A stretch of 11,276 bases of DNA from Nitrososphaerales archaeon TH526. Its GTDB lineage: Archaea > Thermoproteota > Nitrososphaeria > Nitrososphaerales > Nitrososphaeraceae. The stretch is from NCBI GenBank assembly GCA_014523665.1, contig JAATVR010000090.1, positions 1-11,276 of the forward strand. Direction: 5' to 3'. Under the pieces are notes generated by a model that saw only the letters and a program-made list of their open reading frames with translations, had not been told where the DNA came from and made no database searches. Position numbers and translations under genes: made by a program. Positions 1 through 7,333 of this stretch are shown here, piece by piece (position 1 is the stretch's first letter; the number at the start of each line of letters is the position of its first letter).

Positions 1-282
1 TATGGTGCTTGCATCAACCATGAATTTTGGATTGTTGCTCATTATTTATAGGTAGTTGTTATACATATAAGAACTTACGCTCCATAATGTAAGTTAAAGA
101 GAATTTTGCTATTGTCTCAACATGGTAGAATGCTCATTGGCTAACAGGTGTTAATTGTACATGACGCATTCTAATAACAAATTTGTCAACACATACGTAT
201 AAATGGTATATCGCTGGTTTCAATACAGATCCTGTTTGCGCTTCTTCAAATCTCAAATACAAAGGAATCCAGAATATCTAAG

Positions 283-1430
283 CTATATTTGCCATCCCAA
301 TGCAATTGCAGATTTTGTAGCCGCATCATCTAATGCTCCCTTAGGATCCTATGTACCATAATAAACTGCAACTAACACTTCCCTAATATATTGAGCAATC
401 TCTGGATATTCAGGGATACTTGGTCTAGATCCTCCAAATGGAATAGTAGAAATCATCTTATCCTTAGTAAGGGGTATAAGTTGATGTTTAGGAAGGGGAT
501 TCCCCTTTTCCTATTGCTACTTGAGTCGGCAGAAAACCTTGTTCTACTAACCATGGTGCAAGTATATTTGGTTCCAGCATTAACATTATCAATTTCCATG
601 CCAAATCCTTATGACGAGATGTGCTATGAATACCAAATTCCCATCCTCCCATTAGCGTAGAAGTTTGGTACCTTCGACAGGAACTGGAAACATAGGAAGA
701 AATCAGATACGATTTTCAAATTCATTTTTGTCTCTAGAATCTTGAATAGGTTTTTGCATATAACTTGCATCCATGACCCTTCTATTATAACTGCGAAATT
801 CCTGTCAGTAAATTCTTTACCCCAGTAGTGCTCCTTCTGTGACTCTATCCCCGCATTAACTAGATCCTGTATACAGGAAAGTGCATTCAGGCCAGCAGAG
901 CTATTAGAAGTAGGAAATCCTTTGTGGGATGTCCCTCTCTCTGTTCTAGAATATCTCCACCAAACATCCAAAGAAAGATATGGATACCATAGATATGGGG
1001 AATGCCCAGCTTCAGTAAGATGAATTCCTTCTATTCCTTTAGGCCGAAGTACTGAATTTAGCTACATCGCTGCCTCAATATATCCATCACATGTTTTTCT
1101 CGAGTTGGGATCCACATCGGCCTCATATTACATCTCTTTCCAATACCATATTCCCATTATGTCTGTCGTGGCCCACATACCATAAATTCTCCCTTGTAAC
1201 TTTGATGATGTCGCGATCTAGCTCTCGAGCATGTGTACTTCAGATTCTTATTTTGCGTGATGTCCTCCCTTTTATGATAATGGAAATTTGGTTTTCAATG
1301 TTTTCAATTCCGTGCAAAATTGTAGATTCACTAATTTTGTATATGAATAGAACTAATTTACTTCTCGTTCACGTACGCCTCACATTTGGTCCCTCTGGCT
1401 ATACTTCTGAACAATCTATGCAACCTGATA
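283..1430 (-). pseudogene. Decayed sugar-type ABC transporter solute-binding protein
   Basis: This is a broken gene for an extracellular solute-binding protein of the sugar ABC-transporter type, which would have captured a sugar outside the membrane for an ABC permease. Read right to left, recognisable pieces appear in different frames: IVQKYSQ, GPNVR and YVNEK near 1380-1425; ATTDIMGIWYWKEM from about 1172; VDPNSRKTCDGYIEAAM; EGIHLTEAGHSP; NAGIESQKEHYWGKEF and FAVIIEGSWM within 624-971; then after a frame change near 655, LMGGWEFGIHS and LVEQGFLPTQVAIGKGE; and after another, STIPFGGSRPSIPEY and a C-terminus ending at the stop at 283-285. The WYWK, IEGSW and GGWE blocks are typical of the family. 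In-frame stops follow WYWKEM and IEAAM, and another lies at 349-351. No signal peptide or lipobox is readable at the 5' end, so that boundary is approximate. No permease or ATPase gene is adjacent. Confidence in both family and loss of function is high. Confidence 0.85.
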
Positions 1431-1905
1431 TCCATTATGGATTCATGTAATATTCAAGATGGACAATTTCTGATGACTTTTTACCATCATTCAAGTCTCA
1501 TTCAAGTCTCATTCAAGTCTCATTCAAGTCCCATAGTGCTTTCTCTCCACACTAAACAAGAGTAGAATAAAGACAATGTCTAAACAACAAAACTCCCTGA
1601 ATCAATACCCTGTTAGACCTTAACTCAATGCACTCCTTTCATGACAGTCGAATGGATGGAAGATGGCTACTACTATGTCGAACAACTGCACCTAACTGAC
1701 ATTCTGTCAAAAGTTTTTTAAGTTGCTTACGAAACTTAAAATGCATCCGAATTGATAGAAGAAGCAACAACAATATGTGAGTTATCTGTTAAATGGTACC
1801 ATCAAGAACAGAATAATATCGTACTAAACCGCAAAATATGCTGGCTGTCATCACGATTCACGCCTCATACGAAACTATGCCTTCCTCACCTTCGTATCTC
1901 TTGAA
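1431..1905. other. Gene-poor stretch with a possible coding remnant
   Basis: Apart from the 11-bp repeat, the only protein-like signal is one plus-strand frame starting at the ATG at 1641 (MTVEWMEDGYYYVEQLHL), continuing past two stops to NASELIEEATTICELSVKWY, and ending at the TGA at 1902-1904, which overlaps the approach to the oxalate decarboxylase start. The composition looks like protein, but I recognise no family, and open stretches of this length also arise by chance in AT-rich DNA. No TATA-like box stands at the distance expected for the downstream gene. Confidence 0.3.
1487..1530. repeat. 11-bp tandem repeat, four copies
   Basis: Four perfect head-to-tail copies of TCATTCAAGTC occupy 1487-1497, 1498-1508, 1509-1519 and 1520-1530. 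They lie just beyond the presumed 5' end of the decayed solute-binding-protein gene. The period is close to one helical turn. No open frame uses them convincingly. They could be a slippage product or a small array of protein-binding sites. Confidence 0.9.
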
Positions 1906-3060
1906 TTGAAGTCAGAGAATTCACCTGAACCTATCCAAGGTAACGTGGGCGGTACTGATCCTGGCCCCCGTAACATAGAGTTAGATCGACAGAACCCAGA
2001 CGTACTCACCCCGCCAAGAACTGATCACGGAACCTTACCCAACTTGAAATTTTCTTTCGCCATGGCACACAATCGACTCCAGGGTGCAGGGTGGGCACGT
2101 CAAGTTACTATGCGAGAGTTGCCTGCAGCCACCACGTTGGCTGGAGTAAACATGCGTTTGAATCCAGGTGGGATCCGAGAGTTGCATTGGCATAAGCAAG
2201 CAGAATGGGCGTACATGCTCGATGGGCGTGCTCGAATAAGCGCAGTTGACCAAGACGGACGCAATTTCCTTGACGATGTCGGAGTTGGGGATTTATGGAA
2301 CTTTCCCGCTGGTGTTCCACATTCAATTCAGGGATTGGAAGAAGGCTGCGAGTTCCTTCTCGTATTTGATGACGGTTCCTTTTCTGAAGATGCAACTTTT
2401 CTGCTAACAGATTGGTTTGCACATACACCGAAAGAGGTGCTGGCAAAGAATTTTGGAGTCTTAGAAAGTGATTTTGCCAATCTTCCAGCTGACATCGATC
2501 GAACAAGATATATCTTTCAAGGCGAGGTTCCACCATCTCTCTCAACAGACATGGTAAGCGATTCGTACGGGGAACGATCATTCAGCTGTCATTTCTCAGC
2601 GCAGCAGTCAGTGAAGACGAGCGGAGGCAAAGTAAGAATTGTTGATTCAACTACCTTCCCTGCTGCATCGACGATCGCAGTAGGGCTAGTAGAGATCGAA
2701 CCTGGGGGTATGCTGGAGATGCATTGGCACCCTAACGCTGAAGAGTGGCAGTACTACACTGAGGGAAGGGCACGGATGGGTGTGTTTGCATCAGAAGGCA
2801 ATGCACGAACTTTCAATTATCAAGCTGGAGATCTAGGCACTGTTCCGTTCGCTTATGGACACTATGTTGAAAATATAGGTAGAACGCCGCTACGTTTCCT
2901 TGAAATATTTCGAAGTCCACATTTTCAAGATGTTTCGCTAAACCAATGGCTGGCTTTAACACCTCCAGAGTTAGTACAGACTCATTTGAATCTGAACAAG
3001 AATGTGATGGGCTCATTGTGTAAGGAAAAGTGGCCAGTCATCAAAGATATGAAGCATTAA
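1906..3060 (+). CDS. oxdC: Bicupin oxalate decarboxylase
   Basis: Manganese-dependent bicupin of 384 residues that converts oxalate to formate and CO2. The family length is about 385, and the protein can be aligned end to end with Bacillus subtilis OxdC from memory. Cupin 1 has R91, H94, H96, E100 and H139; cupin 2 has H273, H275, E280, H319 and E333. The two HWH tryptophans (W95, W274), which lie between the metal sites in OxdC, are kept. The flexible active-site lid reads SEDA (160-163) where OxdC has SENS; its key glutamate (E161) is present, favouring decarboxylase over oxidase activity. The C-terminal site has Leu270 where OxdC has Arg270. No signal peptide, so cytosolic. The TTG start at 1906 is chosen because the frame is closed at 1825, no in-frame ATG lies between, and MKSENSPEPI aligns with the OxdC N-terminus. 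No clear promoter or Shine-Dalgarno is visible. The gene stands alone. Confidence 0.95.
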   Translation: MKSENSPEPIQGNVGGTDPGPRNIELDRQNPDVLTPPRTDHGTLPNLKFSFAMAHNRLQGAGWARQVTMRELPAATTLAGVNMRLNPGGIRELHWHKQAEWAYMLDGRARISAVDQDGRNFLDDVGVGDLWNFPAGVPHSIQGLEEGCEFLLVFDDGSFSEDATFLLTDWFAHTPKEVLAKNFGVLESDFANLPADIDRTRYIFQGEVPPSLSTDMVSDSYGERSFSCHFSAQQSVKTSGGKVRIVDSTTFPAASTIAVGLVEIEPGGMLEMHWHPNAEEWQYYTEGRARMGVFASEGNARTFNYQAGDLGTVPFAYGHYVENIGRTPLRFLEIFRSPHFQDVSLNQWLALTPPELVQTHLNLNKNVMGSLCKEKWPVIKDMKH

Positions 3061-3750
3061 TCCACGTAACTATATTACAAGAGATCTCGATAGCAGACAT
3101 CTCAATACAATCATCAATAAGCAAACGCGATTATTATCTTTAGTGAATCTGTCTTTCTAACAATAGAGAAGTTGATCGGAGATCTCTTCTAAATATGTTA
3201 GTACAACAGTTAAATGTGCGTGTGATAGACAATTGTCTTCGAATCAAAGTTTGTTCATCTCGAGTTCGTCAATTAATAATAAAAAATTCGAAGTAATACA
3301 GGCGCAGATACTGTTTAATTCAGTTCAGTATCGAACGCCAAAGGAATCCCTTTAGTGTACACAGGGTATTAGCATAACAAAATCAGAAGATAATATTAAA
3401 TAACAATTTATGGTGACGACAAGACACTAGTGTTCAGCAAAATATTCTAGAATGGTCCTCTATCAAGATAACATTATATTGAGATGTAAGACAAATCTAA
3501 ATTAAGTTCGAAAATGGATCATGTATCCATGTATCACTGGGCCAACAGTATATTAGTTCACTATTAGGATTCATGGACCAGCGAAGTGAGGGAGAACGAA
3601 TTGAGACTTCTGTATTTGGGCGAGGGAAAGGGTTAAGCCAAGTCTCGACAAGCTTAAATAAATTGAAATGGTTGTTACACTCCTGTTTCAAACGATTCAA
3701 AGATTTGCTTCAGCTTCGACGCGACTACAAACTACTTAAATGCCACTTGG
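3061..3750. other. Gene-poor stretch
   Basis: No gene is supported here. An open frame at 3176-3355 (plus) lacks a good start and is no longer than expected by chance. Overlapping short frames on both strands at 3497-3806 show no family signature. The hexamer AGATCT recurs in short palindromic settings near 3082 and 3180. No terminator-like T-run hairpin follows the oxalate decarboxylase gene. A TATA-like CTTAAATG at 3735-3742 probably belongs to the next small gene. Confidence 0.4.
3735..3742 (+). promoter_or_regulatory. Possible archaeal TATA box
   Basis: CTTAAATG is centred about 27 bases before the ATG at 3766 and only about 12 before the ATG at 3751. An archaeal TATA box normally sits 25-30 bp before the transcript start, so a leaderless message would begin at 3766. 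The match is imperfect and the upstream element is weak. Confidence 0.3.
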
Positions 3751-3990
3751 ATGCAAGTAGTATTAATGTTAACAGAAGAAGAACAAATGAAAGTTTTACA
3801 AGATAAAATACTAGCAAGTCCCAATGTCGATGAAACCAGTGTATTATTGGACCAATTGGAGGATTTCGGTCACAAGTCTTTACCACGTATGTTTGAAATT
3901 TTAAGGCTATCTCACAATAGTGAGATTGTGCGAACCACTAATTCTTGTATCGTACGGATAAAACAGCAGTTCGAGTGGTCGGATTCCTGA
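3751..3990 (+). CDS. Small predicted helical protein, function unknown
   Basis: Frame of 79 residues from the ATG at 3751, or 74 from the ATG at 3766 (beginning MLTEEEQ), which is better placed relative to the TATA-like box. The protein is predicted by eye to be mostly amphipathic helix, with alternating leucines and charged residues, no signal peptide and no membrane segment. The repeated helix-turn-helix feel (VLLDQLEDFG, then LPRMFEILRLS) resembles a short HEAT-like helical pair, but that is an impression and not a family match. It is not much longer than chance open frames in this AT-rich DNA, so the case rests on composition and the possible promoter. The next feature downstream, a hydrolase fragment, is 145 bases away. 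Confidence 0.45.
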   Translation: MQVVLMLTEEEQMKVLQDKILASPNVDETSVLLDQLEDFGHKSLPRMFEILRLSHNSEIVRTTNSCIVRIKQQFEWSDS

Positions 3991-4135
3991 AACTACCATT
4001 GGTCGTTTTCCATAATACGTGAGGTTCTCTCCATAGCTCAATCAATATCGTAAATGCTAGCATTGTGGAATTGTGACCTGTCAAAATATATTTCATTCTA
4101 ATGCCTTGTCTGATTTCGATTTAGCACAATAAAAG

Positions 4136-4378
4136 TTGGGAGGCAACCGCTGGGTTGGAGCGTGTGACGAGCCTGCGAAAATAGGCAAGCCTACTTTGAT
4201 CATAACTGGAACCGATGACAATTCTTACATGCCATATGCTAATTCTTTAATCCTTGCAGAAAAAATTCCTGGTGCTTGGCTTCTCCAGGTCAAAGATGAT
4301 GGTCATGCAATAATGGCGCAGTATCCAGACGAAATCAACAAGATATTACAGACCTTCCTATCGACTGCAAGCCAATAG
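4136..4378 (+). pseudogene. C-terminal fragment of an alpha/beta hydrolase
   Basis: An 80-codon frame matching only the C-terminal third of an alpha/beta-hydrolase-fold enzyme. IGKPTLIITGTDD is the strand and loop that carry the acid residue or its neighbour, PYANSLILAEKIPGAWL follows, and DDGHAIMAQYP carries the catalytic histidine (GH), with KILQTFL as the last helix. The nucleophile elbow (Gly-X-Ser-X-Gly), oxyanion region and lid are missing: full-length members are about 270-300 residues, and I found no recognisable upstream portion in 3991-4135. The nominal first codon is TTG at 4136, in the middle of conserved sequence, so it is not a true start. The fragment should have no enzymatic activity. 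The 5' truncation could be a deletion or a recombination scar. Confidence 0.8.
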
Positions 4379-5085
4379 AGTTGAATCATACATAGACTGG
4401 ACGCTAATTCAACCCGATTCTTTGCATGTTCCCTTTTCAGTAAAGCTAGATTCTCTAAAGCATTAGTAAATTAGATATCAATTTAACATTAGCCAGACAC
4501 CCCAACTCAACTGAAATAAGTAGCGTTAGCAAGGGCAGCGTCGACAAAAATCCGGAGATCTCCAGAGTTTTGTAAGACAAATACCTAATTATCACCACTG
4601 TGGAGAATACACAATATAAATAAATTTACTGCCTTGTGATGTGAATTCATTGAATGTTACGTGTGCATGTGGGGAGGGGTAGATTCACTGTCCTATGCAA
4701 ATGGCTAACTCTCTAATTTCATAACCCATCTTATTTGATGACAGCAAGGTTTTCAAAGAATTAGACGAACAATAGCCTTATCAATTTAGATTGATATTCA
4801 CCTTTTGGATTCAACAATGCTAATACCTACCGGCCCGCAAATTTGATGAACCTAAGAATACGTTGACCTCGTTTGCTTACCCCGACAATGATAGTAAGCT
4901 TTATGGGTATCATCTTTTTCGATTCAAAGGGACAAAAACTGACATTTTCGCAAAGTTAAATGACGGAAATGTTTTGGATCATCTCAGGGTGACTAAATGA
5001 AAGTAGTTTCTCGCCACATTTCTTTTTTGTTATGGAAATGTAGGTTCCATACTATAGCATATTGAAATGATATATAGATTTATAA
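4379..5085. other. Gene-poor stretch with one weak coding remnant
   Basis: No intact gene. A plus-strand frame open from 4824 to the TGA at 4998-5000 reads as plausible protein (KFDEPKNTLTSFAYPDNDSK, then LYGYHLFRFKGTK) without a start codon. The same frame upstream holds FDDSKVFKELDEQ before a stop. I do not recognise it. It may be the 5' part of the nuclease pseudogene that follows or an independent relic. A 10-bp palindrome GGAGATCTCC lies at 4554-4563. Confidence 0.3.
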
Positions 5086-6087
5086 AAATTAGCTGGACTT
5101 CAACCACGTACTGGAGTAGATTATAGTAGTCCTGTACCTTTTGAGGACGTGCATTGGAATAAATTGCATAGTATCGAATCTGACTCTATCAGGACTTTTT
5201 TTGTCAATTCTTTATCTCTACTAAGGAGTGAACGCTCGCATTATCTAAAAATCTGTGTACACGATGTGACAGAACTGAAGGAGCTCTATGGATATTTAAA
5301 AGGGAACATATAATTGAAACCTTCATGGGCCTTACGGGACCAGAACAGAGGTTGATCCCTCTCAAGGTAAGGAACGGTTTGTCGATGATATGTATTCTTA
5401 CCCCGACTATTCTTCTTGATATAACCAAATCCGATTCAGCAAGGCGTTAGCGGAAATTTATAGGTTTTTGGACGTGGTTGCATGGAATATAAGGTTTTTT
5501 CAAGATCGAGACCCCAAACGTGTAACAAGAATTGTTTATATTTTGGAGGCATTTAATGCAGACGTAGTAATACTGGAAGAAATTCTTGAAGGCTCACTGC
5601 AAGAAGTTGCAAAACAATTGTCTAACCTTAAAGCAGGAAATTATGAGGTAGCATACGGTGAAACTGGAGGAAACCAAAGAGTGTCAATCATGCACGATAT
5701 TGATTGGGTGAGATCTAAAGATGCCATTACTGAATTGTTTGGCAAAAATTCCGTCGTTACCGCAGATGGAAAAGATGCTTTTCCAGGGTTGTCGTTACGT
5801 AGTTATTTTACAGTGCTAACGTTGTGCATCAGCTCCTGAAATAAGTGAGCTACCTACTAATAGAAACGAAGTCAATGACAGTGCTATGGTTGTTAGGTGA
5901 ACCTTTGACATAGACTAATAAATCATTGCCACTATTAATTAAGTGTTATAAAATGGTTAATGGCTGATCTACTAGAAGGTCAAACAGAGCTATTGTAAGT
6001 GTTAAAGCCAATAAAGTTCAGTGGCCCCCATCAGATTTTCATCTATTAAGTGGTTCATTGGTGGCACATTATAAGCTTATAATATGA
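5086..6087 (+). pseudogene. Decayed endonuclease/exonuclease/phosphatase-family gene
   Basis: Broken gene of the Mg-dependent EEP superfamily (DNase I-like phosphodiesterases). An N-terminal part outside the usual EEP core reads VPFEDVHWNKLHSIESD and ICVHDVTELKELYGYLKGN up to a TAA at 5311-5313. A frame change follows, then EVDPSQGKERFVDDMYSYP, a TGA at 5417-5419, and FSKALAEIYRFLDVVAWNIR running straight into the nuclease domain. From the TTG at 5468 that domain is open for 123 codons, with the WNIRFF block (N7), the metal-binding Glu in ILEEI (E38), the NQRVSIMHD strand and DAFPGLSLRSYFT. It stops at 5837-5839 where the central catalytic His and Asp-X-Asn blocks should come. A last piece, WPPSDFHLLSGSLVAHYKL, ends at the TGA at 6085-6087 and resembles the terminal Ser-Asp-His motif with disturbed order. 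The total is too short, implying an internal deletion. The TTG at 5468 is probably not the original start. Confidence 0.75.
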
Positions 6088-6354
6088 CAATCTATATGCA
6101 AGGAGTTAATTAGTAGTTGATACGCCGGCAATTCATCTCCAATAGATGTAAAAATCTCTCAATTGTGAGAATTGAGGATCTCTTAAGCGGGCCCTAATAT
6201 TCTCAATAGATCTTCGGGTTGAATTTCACCAAGTTATCTAAAGTTCTTTAATACCCTCTAATTATTGGAACCGCGCGCATTGGGAAGCAGGGATTGTGAT
6301 TGATTTTTTTCAATAGATTATTCTTTGAAATTAGGTTCTTGCATATCAGAAGGA
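6088..6354. other. Gene-poor stretch with a small hairpin
   Basis: No coding signal. A 7-bp inverted repeat, CTCAATT at 6158-6164 and AATTGAG at 6170-6176 with a 5-base loop, could form a small stem. No T-run follows on either strand, so it is not called a terminator. Confidence 0.35.
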
Positions 6355-6525
6355 TCAAACTATGAGCATAACTCCGTTTGTGTGCATAACCCCACCTCCA
6401 TTATGATTCTCAAACCAGCCTCTGTTGCCATCTGGTGATTTTACTTGGACTTCTATCTATCAGAAGTTTATTGTGAATCCTCACTGGGACGCAATCTTAA
6501 TCGCCAACCCGTACTTGCCCCCACT
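6355..6525 (-). pseudogene. Remnant of an unrecognised gene, C-terminal end
   Basis: A minus-strand frame reading from about 6525 down to the TGA at 6355-6357 gives protein-like text with three internal stops: SGGKYGLAIKIASQ, stop, GFTINF, two stops, IEVQVKSPDGNRGWFENHNG, then GVMHTNGVMLIV. Alternating hydrophobic residues with Gly/Asn turns suggest a beta-sandwich domain near the C-terminus of an exported or surface protein. I cannot name a family. It lies downstream of, and on the same strand as, the next pseudogene, separated by a palindrome, and could be the end of the same original gene or a separate one. Confidence 0.35.
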
Positions 6526-6596
6526 AAATCATTCACTTTACTTCGATCTAGGCACGCCTTAAATATCATTTTGAAAAACAATATGCAAAAGAATTT

Positions 6597-6612
6597 TTTT
6601 CGGCGCCGAAAA
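6597..6612. repeat. 16-bp perfect palindrome
   Basis: TTTTCGGCGCCGAAAA is a perfect palindrome with a GC core flanked by T and A runs, 15 bases beyond the stop of the minus-strand frame at 6628. On the minus strand the run after the stem is A, not T, so it does not fit an intrinsic terminator for that gene; on the plus strand the T-run precedes the stem. A dimeric regulator site or a hairpin is possible. Confidence 0.85.
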
Positions 6613-6627
6613 TAAGACAAAACAATT

Positions 6628-7333
6628 CTAATACTCAGAAGAATGTCTAGAAATAGACCTTTCTTCTAATTCGACTATTCTGTTATCTATGTCCTGGGAC
6701 GCAAGATTGAGCCATGACGATCTGAGATTGTTCAGAGTGGCATGATCTAATGGCTTGTTGGTTGAAGGATCGTTACTCTTCACGGGAGGATGTCCAGAAT
6801 TGACCAGAGCGGCCACAATAGCTGCGGCCAGTGCTATATGTCGATCAGTTTGAAGCAATTGATCTTTATTCTCCGATATATTCAGTACACCTACGGCTCG
6901 CATGAATGCATGCCATGCCACAAATCCTGTGACACCACTGTCCATCATGTGAATTTTATCTCCTTCTGGTGTGCGACGTGACCCATTATCATCTAGTCGA
7001 TCGTCAAAAAGCAATCCCTGTGCAAATAATTCGAAAGGTTTTTGTTCTAATTGTGCATCATTCTTAAAAAAACACTAATTATTCGCCTGCTATTGTCCGC
7101 AATTACCTTGATTGAAACCTTAACTGATTGGAGCTCGCTTACGAACTCAGTGTCTATAGTGCCTCTACGATGATGATAATAAAAGAGTTCCAGTAACCCT
7201 CCGTAGGAATCCACTTTTCTTACAGCTTCCTATATCGTCTTGGGCGTGAAACAAAATGAAATCATCATATTTAAATCAAAATGGCACCGCGGTGGGACCC
7301 ATTTGAAGGTGATATTTCAAGGAACTTACTCAT
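6628..7333 (-). pseudogene. Broken gene of unknown family
   Basis: Coding-looking sequence on the minus strand in three frames. It may begin at the ATG at 7331-7333 (MSKFLEISPSNGSHRGAILI, then a stop). It continues in a second frame as EAVRKVDSYGGLLELFYYHH and RRGTIDTEFVSELQSVKVSI up to about 7072. It then passes to a third frame, open from about 7072 to the stop at 6628, holding FELFAQGLLFDDRLDDNG, MDSGVTGFVAWHAFMRAVG and HIALAAAIVAALVNSGHPP. The last open segment (128 codons from the TTG at 7014) is longer than chance would easily give. Joined, the pieces make about 230 residues: mixed alpha/beta, no signal peptide, an Ala-rich helix and a charged C-terminal helix (IDNRIVELEERS). I do not recognise the family. 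At least two frame changes and two stops make an intact protein unlikely, unless only the last segment is used. Confidence 0.5.

Noticed and set aside
391..660. Plus-strand open frame opposite the solute-binding-protein remnant
   Set aside because: The complementary strand carries clear solute-binding-protein text (LMGGWEFGIHS, PFGGS); the plus-strand reading has no recognisable features. The same applies to 1091-1450.
2035..2581. Minus-strand open frames inside the oxalate decarboxylase gene
   Set aside because: They run antisense through a strongly conserved gene and show no family signature; they are by-products of its codon use, as is the frame at 2813-3016.
3176..3355. Open stretch of about 60 codons, plus strand
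   Set aside because: No start codon of quality and no recognisable motif; stretches this long are expected several times by chance in a window this AT-rich.
3497..3806. Overlapping open frames on both strands between the decarboxylase and the small gene
   Set aside because: Neither has a family match, each is within chance length for AT-rich DNA, and one overlaps the better candidate at 3751 in another frame.
5204..5428. Minus-strand open frame of 74 codons
   Set aside because: It lies opposite the N-terminal part of the EEP pseudogene, whose plus-strand reading is coherent.
6158..6176. Hairpin as a transcription terminator
   Set aside because: The stem is short and AT-rich and no T-run follows on either strand.
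6790..6981. Plus-strand open frame of 63 codons
   Set aside because: It is antisense to the longest segment of the 6628-7333 relic and rich in Cys/His from complementary codons; no support as a gene.
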